Part shown: positions 9,218 through 17,459 of the stretch, piece by piece
Position numbering within the stretch: the stretch's first letter is position 1
Layout of the letters: each line of letters starts with the position of its first letter
Position numbers and translations under genes: made by a program
Notes under the pieces: model-generated
The model's database searches: none
Told to the model about the DNA's origin: nothing
Seen by the model: the letters and a program-made list of their open reading frames with translations, nothing else
DNA from: Phytobacter massiliensis JC163
GTDB lineage: Bacteria > Pseudomonadota > Gammaproteobacteria > Enterobacterales > Enterobacteriaceae
Direction: 5' to 3'
DNA length: 64,000 nucleotides
Assembly (NCBI RefSeq): GCF_000321045.1
Contig: NZ_HE578947.1
Span: 567,360 to 631,359 of the forward strand

Positions 9218-10144
9218 ATGAAAAGTATTGCGGGAATTATTCCGGTGATGTTAACGCCCTTCACGGAGGATAATAAAATTGATTATCCGGGCCTCGGAAA
9301 ATTAATTGACTGGTATATCGCCAACGGTGCCGATGCCTTATTCGCCGTCTGTCAGTCCAGCGAAATGCAGTTTTTAAGCCTTGAAGAGCGCGTCGCGCTG
9401 GCGAAATTCGTTGTTGAACATACCCGGCAGCGGGTACCGGTGATTGCGTCTGGCCATATTTCTGACGGTCTGGACGATCAAATTAGCGAGCTGACGGCGA
9501 TGGCCCAGACCGGTATTGATGCGCTGGTGCTGGTGACCAACCACCTTGATCCTAAAAACGAAGGAACCGAGGTTTTCAAACACCATCTGGACGCGATTCT
9601 GGCCGCGCTACCGCCGACCATGGCGCTGGGGCTGTATGAGTGTCCGGCGCCGTACCGCCGTTTGCTTTCTGATGAAGAACTGATGTACTGCGCCAATAGC
9701 GGCCGTTTCCGGGTGCTGAAAGATGTAAGCTGCGACCTGCCGACCGTGACGCGCCGGGTAGCGTTGGTAAAAGAGACGCCGATGGCGATTGTCAATGCCA
9801 ATGCCGCCATCGCCTGGGACGCGATGCTGGCCGGCTCGAAAGGTTTCTGCGGCGTGTTTACCAATTTTCATCCGGACCTCTATCACTGGCTCTATCACCA
9901 CGGCGCGCAGCACCCGGATGTCGCTGAGCCGCTGTCCCTGTTTTTATCCCTTAGCGCCGTGACTGAAACGCTCGGCTATCCGAAAAACGCCAAAATTTTC
10001 CATCAGCGCATCGGCACCTTCTCCAGCACGCACTGTCGCGTGACGGCGGATGATGTGCTGAAAAAATACTGGGGTCTGGGAGTGATTTTGCAGCAGATTG
10101 CCGACGGCGCGGAATGGCAGCGTAAACAGCTCGCGAAAAAATAA
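9218..10144 (+). CDS. DapA/N-acetylneuraminate lyase family protein, substrate unknown
   Basis: 308 residues, a class I aldolase-type TIM barrel. The Schiff-base lysine is Lys168 (RVLKDVS) and the barrel tyrosine is Tyr140 (LYECPAPY). The usual GTTGE loop that binds the keto acid is replaced by CQSSEM, with Ser47-Ser48 in place of the Thr-Thr pair. It is therefore unlikely to be a lysine-biosynthesis DapA. The family cleaves or forms bonds to pyruvate from 2-keto acids, or dehydrates sugar acids. The gene follows the DeoR-kinase by 27 bases with an AAGGA site and is followed by tctC 50 bases later, so it belongs to the same operon. Product: most likely a catabolic lyase. Substrate cannot be named. 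Confidence 0.82.
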   Translation: MKSIAGIIPVMLTPFTEDNKIDYPGLGKLIDWYIANGADALFAVCQSSEMQFLSLEERVALAKFVVEHTRQRVPVIASGHISDGLDDQISELTAMAQTGIDALVLVTNHLDPKNEGTEVFKHHLDAILAALPPTMALGLYECPAPYRRLLSDEELMYCANSGRFRVLKDVSCDLPTVTRRVALVKETPMAIVNANAAIAWDAMLAGSKGFCGVFTNFHPDLYHWLYHHGAQHPDVAEPLSLFLSLSAVTETLGYPKNAKIFHQRIGTFSSTHCRVTADDVLKKYWGLGVILQQIADGAEWQRKQLAKK

Positions 10145-10194
10145 CAACCAACGCTCTGTTACCTACACGAGAACATCTGACAGGAGTCCTGAAT

Positions 10195-11145
10195 ATGAAA
10201 TGTATCCTCACTGGTTTGGCTGTTGCTTCACTCTTTGTTTCTTCTTCCGTGCTGGCCGCATGGCCGGATAAACCGATCCAGATAATCGTTCCCTGGGGCG
10301 CGGGCGGCAATACCGATACCGTAGCGCGGCTGGTGGCGGAAGGTTTACAGAAGCAGCTTGGCGTTAACGTCAACGTGGTGAACCGTACCGGCGGCGCAGG
10401 CGTCGTCGGCCATGATGCGATTGCGCGGGCGAAACCGGATGGTTATACCCTGGGGATCGCCACGGTCGAAATTGCGATGATGCATCATCAGGGCATGACC
10501 AACCTGAGCTATAAAAATTACACGCCGATCACCCGCCTGGCGGTGAATCTTGGCGGCGTACAGGTGGCGGCGAATTCTCAGTTTGAAAATATTGTCCAGT
10601 TGACCGATTACATCAAGGCGAATCCCGGCAAGCTGAAGGCGTCCGGCAGCGGCCTGAACTCCGGCTGGCATCTTAATTTAATCGGGATGCTGGATAGCAT
10701 GGGGCTGCCGCCTTCCGCGGTGACCTGGGTTCCGTCTGAGGGCGCGAACTCGGCGCTGATGGAACTGGTGTCCGGCGGGATCGATTTTACGACCTCTTCG
10801 CCGGGCGAAGCCAAAAGCATGGTTGACGCCAAAATGGTGCGTAACCTGACCACAATGGCGGAAAAACCGGAAGGTTTGTATAAGGATATCCCGGTGTTCC
10901 AGCAGGCTACACCCTATAAATATAGCCTTGCCACCTGGAACTCGCTGGTTGTCCCCGCCGGAACGGCAGACGAAGTCACGCAGAAATTAACCGAGGCGAT
11001 GAAGGCGGTTTTCGCCGACGGTAAATTGCAGGAGTTCGCAACTAAACAAGGTTTTGAAGTTTATCCGCTCTTCGGCGCTGAAATGCAGACCTTTATGGCC
11101 CAGGAAGATGAAAAATACGGCAAGTTAATTAGCAAAATAAAATAG
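10195..11145 (+). CDS. Tripartite tricarboxylate transporter, periplasmic binding protein (TctC/Bug family)
   Basis: 316 residues with a Sec signal peptide: lysine near the start, a hydrophobic core, and cleavage expected after VLA, before AWPDKPIQ. The mature part has the Bug-family hallmarks PWGAGGNTDTVARL and NRTGGAGVVGH, which form the carboxylate-binding loops. It would capture an organic acid in the periplasm and deliver it to the TctAB membrane pair encoded next. AGGAG site before the ATG. Bug proteins bind very different carboxylates (citrate, tartrate, glutamate, nicotinate), so the ligand is open. Confidence 0.93.
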   Translation: MKCILTGLAVASLFVSSSVLAAWPDKPIQIIVPWGAGGNTDTVARLVAEGLQKQLGVNVNVVNRTGGAGVVGHDAIARAKPDGYTLGIATVEIAMMHHQGMTNLSYKNYTPITRLAVNLGGVQVAANSQFENIVQLTDYIKANPGKLKASGSGLNSGWHLNLIGMLDSMGLPPSAVTWVPSEGANSALMELVSGGIDFTTSSPGEAKSMVDAKMVRNLTTMAEKPEGLYKDIPVFQQATPYKYSLATWNSLVVPAGTADEVTQKLTEAMKAVFADGKLQEFATKQGFEVYPLFGAEMQTFMAQEDEKYGKLISKIK

Positions 11146-11158
11146 TCACCATAAGCCT

Positions 11159-11181
11159 GGCGGCGGCTTTGAGCCGTCGCC
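11159..11181 (+). other. Intercistronic hairpin after the binding-protein gene
   Basis: Nine-base stem (11159-11167 with 11173-11181, one G-U pair, loop TTTGA) between the binding-protein gene and the membrane-subunit genes. There is no U-tract. Such hairpins often stabilise the upstream part so that more binding protein than membrane subunit is made; that role is inferred. Confidence 0.5.
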
Positions 11182-11200
11182 GCTATGAAGGGATATGTCT

Positions 11201-11638
11201 ATGCGTGCATTACCGTTAACCCCTTTTATTATTCTTATTTTCGCCATCACCATTTTTTCTATCAGCGTGACGGAATACGGCGGTATCGGGCAGCATGGCG
11301 CGGGGTTTATGCCAACGCTGATTAGCGGATTGTTGCTGCTTTTTACCGCCATCGATGCCGCTGTTGATATCAAAAATCGAGGCCAGCGGCAGTCACTATT
11401 CAGCATGGCGGAATGTAAAGCGCTGGCGCTGATTATTATTGTGGTGATGCTGTTCGTCTTTTTGCTGGATATTTTAGGCTTTGTTATCTGCTCCTGCTTA
11501 TTGCTGTTTATTTTAATGAAGATCCGCGGCGTTAAGCTCCCGCTGGCTGCGGTAGTATCTATTGCCGCATCGCTCATTATCTATTACGTGTTTGCCAGAG
11601 TGCTGCTGGTGGCATTGCCTGCGGGCATCGGGTTTTAG
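11201..11638 (+). CDS. Tripartite tricarboxylate transporter, small membrane subunit (TctB family)
   Basis: 145 residues from the ATG at 11201, preferred over 11195 because the GAAGGGA site then sits at normal spacing. Four hydrophobic segments are visible: FIILIFAITIFSIS, MPTLISGLLLLFTAID, ALALIIIVVMLFVFLLDILGF continuing into a fourth near SCLLLFIL, and the C-terminal AAVVSIAASLIIYYVF. This is the usual four-helix TctB plan. It lies between the binding protein and the large subunit, as in all TTT systems. Confidence 0.88.
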   Translation: MRALPLTPFIILIFAITIFSISVTEYGGIGQHGAGFMPTLISGLLLLFTAIDAAVDIKNRGQRQSLFSMAECKALALIIIVVMLFVFLLDILGFVICSCLLLFILMKIRGVKLPLAAVVSIAASLIIYYVFARVLLVALPAGIGF

Positions 11639-11646
11639 GGGGGGAT

Positions 11647-13140
11647 ATGGACATCTTTATTCAGGCACTTGCCTATATTAATCTCAGCGCTATTTTAGCG
11701 GTGCTGGCGGCCAGCGCATTTGGCTTATTTGTTGGCTCTATCCCTGGCTTAACGGCGACGATGGCCGTGGCGTTAATGGTGCCTTTTACCTTTTTTATGG
11801 ACCCGATTCCGGCGCTGGCGCTGATGATCTCCGTTGGGGCTTCGTCGATTTATGCCGGGGATATTCCTGGAGCGCTGTTAAGAATACCGGGAACGCCAGC
11901 CTCCGCCGCCTATGTTGCAGATTCCAATGAACTGGTGAAGCAGGGCAAGGTTAACCGGGTATTAGGGATTGGCCTGGTCAGCTCAGTGATCGGCGGTATT
12001 ATTGGTTCGTTTATTCTGATGGGCGCAGCGCCGGTGCTGGCGAAATTCGCCCTCAAGTTTAGTTCTTATGAATATACCTGGCTGTCGTTGCTGGGGTTGA
12101 CCTGCGCCACGCTGGTGGTTGGCAACCATCCGCTAAAGGGGATGGTTACGTTATGCCTGGGGCTGTTAATGGCCTGTATTGGCTACGATCAAATCTCCGG
12201 CGTGCCGCGTTTTACTTTTGATCAGATAAGCCTGCTGCAAGGGGTGAACTTTATTCCCGCCATGATCGGTCTGTTCGCGATTTCCGGGGCGATAGAGTAT
12301 TACCGCGACCGGGTAACGGAAGCGGTGCGCAACGTGCCGGAAACGCAGTCGGGGATAAATCTGTTCAAGGGGATGGGGCAGGTTGTCTGGTCGCGTAAGT
12401 TAAATCTTGGACGCAGCAGTATTATCGGCACGCTGATCGGCGCGCTGCCTGGCGCCGGTGCGGATATCGCGGCGTGGATTAGCTACGCGATTTCAAAGAA
12501 ATTCTCTAAACAGCCGCAGCTCTACGGCCACGGTTCGGAAGAGGCGATTGTTGATTCCTCCAGCAGCAATAACGCCAGCCTGGCGGGCAGTTGGATCCCC
12601 TCGCTGGTGTTCGGTATTCCCGGCGACTCTGCCGCGGCGATTATCATTGGCGTGCTGTATATGAAGGATATGAACCCTGGGCCAACGCTGTTTTTGTTTC
12701 AGGCCGATAAACTCTACGCGGTGTTTATTCTGTTCCTGATTGCCAACCTGGCGCTGCTGCCGCTGGCGACGCTGGCCGTAAGCTTCATCAAGCGCATTAT
12801 CTGGATCGATAAAGCCATTCTGTACCCGATTATCCTGATCTTCAGTATTGTCGGCTCCTTTGCCATTGATAATTCCGTTTCTTCGGTGGTGGTGATGCTG
12901 GTGATGGGGGTGATCGGGTACTGGCTACAGCGCAAAGAGTATCCTATTTCGCCGATTATTCTGGGCATGATCCTTGGGCCAATGCTTGAGAAAAACCTTC
13001 TGTCCTCAATGATTAAGGCCGGGGGCGATCCGATGGCGTTCGTTGCAAGGCCGATTTCGATGGTTCTGGCTGCCTGCTTCTTCCTGGTGGTCGCTCTACA
13101 GCTGATTAATATCTTCCGGTCGTTCCAGCGCCGGGCCTGA
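11647..13140 (+). CDS. Tripartite tricarboxylate transporter, large permease subunit (TctA family)
   Basis: 497 residues, the usual TctA length, with about twelve hydrophobic segments. The conserved N-terminal motif GSIPGLTATMAVALMVPFTF and the matching second-half stretch IGALPGAGADIAAWISY show the internal repeat of the family. GALLRIPGTPASAA is another hallmark. It forms the ion-driven channel with TctB. Start at 11647 after a run of G residues and eight bases after the TctB stop. Last gene of the accessory operon. Confidence 0.95.
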   Translation: MDIFIQALAYINLSAILAVLAASAFGLFVGSIPGLTATMAVALMVPFTFFMDPIPALALMISVGASSIYAGDIPGALLRIPGTPASAAYVADSNELVKQGKVNRVLGIGLVSSVIGGIIGSFILMGAAPVLAKFALKFSSYEYTWLSLLGLTCATLVVGNHPLKGMVTLCLGLLMACIGYDQISGVPRFTFDQISLLQGVNFIPAMIGLFAISGAIEYYRDRVTEAVRNVPETQSGINLFKGMGQVVWSRKLNLGRSSIIGTLIGALPGAGADIAAWISYAISKKFSKQPQLYGHGSEEAIVDSSSSNNASLAGSWIPSLVFGIPGDSAAAIIIGVLYMKDMNPGPTLFLFQADKLYAVFILFLIANLALLPLATLAVSFIKRIIWIDKAILYPIILIFSIVGSFAIDNSVSSVVVMLVMGVIGYWLQRKEYPISPIILGMILGPMLEKNLLSSMIKAGGDPMAFVARPISMVLAACFFLVVALQLINIFRSFQRRA

Positions 13141-13141
13141 T

Positions 13142-13176
13142 AAAACGGACCGCTTCTACCGGGAGCGGTCCGTTTT
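13142..13176 (+). terminator. Strong intrinsic terminator of the accessory operon
   Basis: Perfect 13-base stem AAAACGGACCGCT and AGCGGTCCGTTTT with a nine-base loop, starting two bases after the tctA stop. The A/T-rich base makes it usable from both directions. Confidence 0.92.
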
Positions 13177-13228
13177 CTTCTACGTAAATTCCTGTCTTGC
13201 TGCTAAATTCATTGATACAAATCATGTA

Positions 13229-13257
13229 TTGACGCAAATAGTGCCTCACCGCACAAT
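13229..13257 (+). promoter_or_regulatory. Likely yabI promoter
   Basis: TTGACG, 17-base spacer, CACAAT, about 30 bases before the yabI start. The -35 fit is good and the -10 fit is modest. Confidence 0.4.
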
Positions 13258-13286
13258 CCTCTGCTGATCATACTGCCGGGTACGTT

Positions 13287-14051
13287 ATGCAAGCACTGCT
13301 GGATCATTTTATTACGCAATCCGCGGCCTATACCCTGATAGCCGTTCTGCTGGTCGCCTTTCTGGAGTCGCTGGCGCTGGTGGGGCTTATTTTACCGGGA
13401 ACGGTGATGATGGCCGGGCTGGGCGCGCTGATCGGCAGCGGCGAAGTGAATTTCTGGCACGCCTGGCTTGCGGGCATTGTCGGCTGTCTGCTTGGCGACT
13501 GGATCTCGTTCTGGCTGGGGTGGCGGTTTAAGAAGCCGCTGCATCGCTGGTCTTTTTTACGCAAAAACAAAGCATTGCTGGATAAAACGGAGCATGCGCT
13601 GCATCAGCACAGCATGTTCACTATTCTGGTGGGGCGTTTTGTCGGCCCGACGCGGCCGCTGGTGCCAATGGTCGCCGGGATGCTGGATCTGCCGGTCAGG
13701 AAGTTTATCCCGCCTAATTTGATTGGCTGCCTGTTCTGGCCGCCGTTCTACTTTCTGCCCGGAATTCTCGCCGGAGCGGCAATTGATATCCCCGCCGATG
13801 AACAGAGCGGCGGTTTTAAATGGCTGCTGCTGGCAGCGGCGCTCCTGCTGTGGCTGGCGTTCTGGCTGTGCTGGCGACTGTGGCGCAGCGGCCGGTCCGG
13901 CATCGACAGGCTGACGCAGTACCTGCCGCGACAGCGGCTGCTCTGGCTGGCCCCGGCGCTGCTGTGCGCCGCCGGGATTGCCGTTTTCCTGCTGGTGCGC
14001 CATCCGCTGATGCCGGTCTATATTGATATTCTGGCGAAAGTGGTTACCTGA
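13287..14051 (+). CDS. yabI: DedA-family inner membrane protein YabI
   Basis: 254 residues, as in E. coli, with near-identical order of residues. The DedA/SNARE-associated domain shows the acidic [15 protein letters not shown] start and the conserved [16 protein letters not shown] motif. DedA proteins are membrane transporters linked to lipid-carrier recycling and proton-motive-force maintenance; the specific role of YabI is not settled. The last eight bases overlap the end of the convergent thiQ gene. Confidence 0.95.
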   Translation: MQALLDHFITQSAAYTLIAVLLVAFLESLALVGLILPGTVMMAGLGALIGSGEVNFWHAWLAGIVGCLLGDWISFWLGWRFKKPLHRWSFLRKNKALLDKTEHALHQHSMFTILVGRFVGPTRPLVPMVAGMLDLPVRKFIPPNLIGCLFWPPFYFLPGILAGAAIDIPADEQSGGFKWLLLAAALLLWLAFWLCWRLWRSGRSGIDRLTQYLPRQRLLWLAPALLCAAGIAVFLLVRHPLMPVYIDILAKVVT

Positions 14052-14739
14052 TCCCCAGCAGCCCGGAGACCGGCGCGTTGCCGCTCAGCAGGGTGCGGGT
14101 CTCCCCATCCCAGGCAATCCGCCCGTCGGCAATCACCACCGCCCTTGATGCGATGCGCGCGGCCTCCTCCACGTTATGCGACACCATCAGTAGCGTTAGC
14201 TGCTGGCGCTCGCACACCTCGTTGACCAGCGTAAGCATCTCCTGACGCAGAGCCGGGTCGAGAGCGGAGAAGGGCTCGTCCAGCAGCAGTAAAGGCTGCT
14301 CGCGTACCAGGCAGCGCGCCAGCGCCACCCGCTGACGCTGGCCGCCGGAAAGTTCACCGGGCAGGCGGTTCAACAGATCTTCCAGCCCCATGGCGGCGGC
14401 GATGGCGTCAAGCTTACTCTTCTGCGTCGCCGACAGTTTCAGGCCGGGGTCTAACCCCAGCCCCATGTTCTGGCGCACGGTGAGATGGGTGAACAGATTA
14501 TTTTCCTGAAACAGCATCGAGACCGGGCGGCGCGCTGGCGGGGTGCGGGTGTGATCCTGATTCGCAATCATGATGGTACCGCTGGCAGGCGGCAGAAAAC
14601 CGGCAATCAGGCTCAGGAGCGTGCTTTTCCCCGCGCCGCTTGGGCCGAGCACCGCGACCTGCTCCCCCTGCCTGACCGACAGGGTAAAGCGCATGGGTAA
14701 ATGCTGGTATAGCCAGGTGACATCAATCAGTTTTAGCAT
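14044..14739 (-). CDS. thiQ: Thiamine ABC transporter ATP-binding protein
   Basis: 231 residues from the ATG at 14739 ([16 protein letters not shown]), matching E. coli ThiQ; a longer frame back to 14760 exists but has no family support. Walker [10 protein letters not shown], signature LSGGQRQR, Walker B LLLLDEPF and the H-loop VSHNV are all present. It powers import of thiamine, thiamine monophosphate and thiamine diphosphate. The start lies inside the end of thiP (17-base overlap), so translation is probably coupled. Confidence 0.96.
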   Translation of the reverse strand: MLKLIDVTWLYQHLPMRFTLSVRQGEQVAVLGPSGAGKSTLLSLIAGFLPPASGTIMIANQDHTRTPPARRPVSMLFQENNLFTHLTVRQNMGLGLDPGLKLSATQKSKLDAIAAAMGLEDLLNRLPGELSGGQRQRVALARCLVREQPLLLLDEPFSALDPALRQEMLTLVNEVCERQQLTLLMVSHNVEEAARIASRAVVIADGRIAWDGETRTLLSGNAPVSGLLGIR

Positions 14740-16333
14740 GGCGGCCCGGAAGTTTTTCAATAACGGTAAATAACAGGAAACAGAGCAGCAGCAGTATCAG
14801 CGCGGTGACCGCGCCGTCCTGGGTGCGATATGAGCCGATTTGCTGGTAAAGATAGAAGGGCAGCGTGCGGAAATCGTCATTGCCAAACAGCGCCACTACG
14901 CCAAAATCACCAATGGAGAGCACGCAGGCGAAGGCCATCGCCTGGGCCAGCGGCACCTTCAGCGCCCGCAGTTCCACCACCCGTAAACGGCGAAAACCGC
15001 TCATCCCCAGCGACTGGCACAGCAGGCTGTAGCGGGCGGTGGTGTCGCGCATCGGGTTTTCCAGCACTTTCAGGGCGTAAGGTATTGCCATCAGGGCATT
15101 GGTGAAAATGACAATGCCGTCGGCGGAGGCGGGCAGGCCGACGGTGTCGTTGAGCAGCAGAAAGAAGCCGGTCGCCAGCACAATGCCCGGCATCGCCAGA
15201 ATCAACATGCCGCTCAGCTCCAGCGCCTGCCCGGCGAGCTGCTGCTGGCGGGCGCGCAGCTCGCGGCTGCTCCAGAGCAGCATCATCGTAAACGTAACGC
15301 AGAGCAGCCCCGCCGCCAGCGCAATGCGCACCGACGTCCAGATAGCCTGCCAGAGCACTGGCTGGGCCAGCACCCTGGGCAGGCTCAGATTAAGGCCATC
15401 GAGAATCACCGCCAGCAGCGGCGGCAGTAGCAGCATAAGCGCCAGCGTGATCAGCACGATATCGGCGATTTTGCTCCAGCGTCGGTCGTAGGGGTCGCGC
15501 CAGCCCTGGATTTGATGGCTGCCTGGCGCTATCGCTTTACTGAGCCGCTGGCTGAGTAAAACCAGGCCCAGACAGCAGCTCATCTGAATCAGCGCCAGCA
15601 GCGCCGCGCGGCCCGGATCGAAGTCGTAGCTGAGCGCCTGGTAAATAGCCAGCTCAATAGTGGTCGCTCGTGGTCCGCCGCCCAGCGACAGCACGGTGGC
15701 GAAACTGGCGAAGCAGAGCATAAAAATCAGCGCGGCGACGGAGGGGATCTGCCGCCGCAGCCACGGCCACTCGACAAAACGGAAGAACGACCAGCCGCGC
15801 ATACCCAGCTGCGCCGCCAGCTGCCGCTGTTCGCCGGGGATCTGCTCCAGCGTCTGCAACAGCAGCCGGGCGGCCATCGGCAGGTTAAAGAAAACATGCG
15901 CCAGCAGAATGCCCTGTAATCCGTATGGCGAGAAACGCCACTCCATACCGAACGAGGCAAAGAGGGACGCCAGCCATCCCTGACGCCCGTAGACGCTCAG
16001 AATACCGAACACCCCCACCAGCACCGGCAGGATTAACGTCATCGCGCACAGGCGCAGCAGGGCCAGACGGCCGGGAAAGCGGCGGCGGTAGAGGGCGCGG
16101 GCGAGAAAAATTGCCGGGCCGACGGAGAGCAGGGCAGAGAGAAAGGCCTGCCAGAACGAAAAGCGCACCACGTGCCAGAGGTAGCTGTCCTGCCAGAGCG
16201 TGGACAGCGCGCTCTCCGGGGCGTAGCGCCACAGGGCGAAAAAGGCGGCCAGCGCCACCGCCACCATCAGGGCGGCGGCGCTGAGGCCGGGGATCAGCCA
16301 GCCTGGGATTAACGGCTGACGGCGCGTTGCCAT
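14723..16333 (-). CDS. thiP: Thiamine ABC transporter permease
   Basis: 536 residues, the same as E. coli ThiP. It is a tandem fusion of two ABC permease domains, each with about six membrane helices; the EAA-type coupling loops fall near [15 protein letters not shown] in the first half and [14 protein letters not shown] in the second. It forms the inner-membrane channel for thiamine and its phosphates. Its start overlaps the thiB end by 25 bases, consistent with one thiBPQ transcript under the TPP riboswitch. Confidence 0.97.
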   Translation of the reverse strand: MATRRQPLIPGWLIPGLSAAALMVAVALAAFFALWRYAPESALSTLWQDSYLWHVVRFSFWQAFLSALLSVGPAIFLARALYRRRFPGRLALLRLCAMTLILPVLVGVFGILSVYGRQGWLASLFASFGMEWRFSPYGLQGILLAHVFFNLPMAARLLLQTLEQIPGEQRQLAAQLGMRGWSFFRFVEWPWLRRQIPSVAALIFMLCFASFATVLSLGGGPRATTIELAIYQALSYDFDPGRAALLALIQMSCCLGLVLLSQRLSKAIAPGSHQIQGWRDPYDRRWSKIADIVLITLALMLLLPPLLAVILDGLNLSLPRVLAQPVLWQAIWTSVRIALAAGLLCVTFTMMLLWSSRELRARQQQLAGQALELSGMLILAMPGIVLATGFFLLLNDTVGLPASADGIVIFTNALMAIPYALKVLENPMRDTTARYSLLCQSLGMSGFRRLRVVELRALKVPLAQAMAFACVLSIGDFGVVALFGNDDFRTLPFYLYQQIGSYRTQDGAVTALILLLLCFLLFTVIEKLPGRHAKTD

Positions 16334-17292
16334 TCGCTAATCCAGCCGCTGCGCCCGGCGGCGACGTCCTGCGAGGTATATTCCAGCGAGCTCTGCGGTT
16401 TTACCAGCGTCTCAAAGCCAGCCGGCAGGGAGACATTGCTGACCGGATACATCCAGTTGCCGGTAGGGATGGCATTCTGGAAGCCAGGTGTGAGCATAAA
16501 CTGCAGGAATTTCTGCGCCAGCTCCGGCTGCTTGCTGGCAGCGGTGCGGGCGGCAACTTCAACCTGCAAATAGTGCCCTTCGCTGAAATTTGCCGCCGCG
16601 TAGTTATCCTTTTTCTCTTCGATGATGTGGTAAGCCGGAGAGGTGGTGTAGCTCAGCACCAGATCGCCTTCCCCTTTCAGGAACAGGCCGTAGGCTTCAC
16701 TCCAGCCTTTGGTGACGGTGACGGTTTTCTGCGCCAGTTTCTGCCACGCCTGCGGCGCTTCGTCGCCGTAGACTTTTTGCATCCACAGCAGCAGGCCAAG
16801 CCCCGGTGTGCTGGTGCGCGGATCTTCATAAATCACGCGCCATTTTTGCTCGCTTTCGACCAGTTCTTTCAGGCTTTTCGGCGGGTTTTTCAGTTTAGTT
16901 TTGTCATAGACGAAGGCAAACCAGCCGTAATCAAACGGGACGAAGGTATCGTTCTTCCAGCCGCCGGGCACATTCACCGCCCCGGCCGCGACGCCGCTTT
17001 TCGCAAACAGTTTCGTTTGCGTTGCTGCTTCAATCAGGTTGTTATCCAGCCCCAGCACCACGTCAGCCTTGCTGTTCTTGCCCTCCATACGCAGGCGGTT
17101 GAGCAGCGAGACGCCATCTTCCAGCGCCACGAATTTCAGCTCGCAACCGCAGTCGGCTTCAAAGGCTTTTTTTACCGCCGGGCCAGGCCCCCAGTCGGCG
17201 GCAAAGGAGTCATAGGTGTAGACGGTCAGCGTGGGCTTAGCGAAAACAGGCGCTGCGACAAGCAGCAGGAACGGCAGAACTTTCTTGAGCAC
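16309..17292 (-). CDS. thiB: Thiamine-binding periplasmic protein
   Basis: 327 residues from the GTG at 17292, which follows a CGAGG site and matches the E. coli protein (MLKKCLPLLLL). The open frame extends further upstream into the riboswitch leader, but that part is not protein-like. Signal peptide with cleavage after VFA, before KPTLTVYTYDSF. The mature protein is a type II binding fold; the family's thiamine-sandwich aromatic residues lie in the FDYGWFAFVYD and TTSPAYH regions. Delivers thiamine (phosphates) to ThiPQ. Confidence 0.95.
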   Translation of the reverse strand: MLKKVLPFLLLVAAPVFAKPTLTVYTYDSFAADWGPGPAVKKAFEADCGCELKFVALEDGVSLLNRLRMEGKNSKADVVLGLDNNLIEAATQTKLFAKSGVAAGAVNVPGGWKNDTFVPFDYGWFAFVYDKTKLKNPPKSLKELVESEQKWRVIYEDPRTSTPGLGLLLWMQKVYGDEAPQAWQKLAQKTVTVTKGWSEAYGLFLKGEGDLVLSYTTSPAYHIIEEKKDNYAAANFSEGHYLQVEVAARTAASKQPELAQKFLQFMLTPGFQNAIPTGNWMYPVSNVSLPAGFETLVKPQSSLEYTSQDVAAGRSGWISEWQRAVSR

Positions 17293-17335
17293 TTTGCACC
17301 TCGAAAATAGGTGGCAAAGGTTTTTGAGCGAGAGC

Positions 17336-17418
17336 CTCAAATCCCTTCGCCGGCGTTATCCGGATCAGGTTCGACGGGTATTTTCTCAGCACACGCTTAC
17401 GCGCAGCACCCCGTTGAG
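17336..17418 (-). promoter_or_regulatory. TPP riboswitch (THI element) upstream of thiBPQ
   Basis: Read on the minus strand it has the core motifs of the thiamine-diphosphate aptamer in order: CGGGGTGC, CTGAGA, ACCCGT-CGAACCTGATC, then CCGGATAA-GCCGGCGAAGGGA. The closing P1 helix is CTCAA with TTGAG. The 3' TTGAG can also pair with a CTCAA seven bases later (near 17325), which gives a plausible alternative hairpin and expression switch before the thiB start. High TPP would lower thiBPQ expression. Confidence 0.96.
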
Positions 17419-17459
17419 CACGGCAACAGTGTAATGACTTTGTTCGTTTTCGCAAAGGG

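Noticed and set aside
17293..17340. An N-terminal extension of ThiB
   Set aside because: It lies in the riboswitch expression region; the GTG at 17292 has a binding site and gives the family length and signal peptide.
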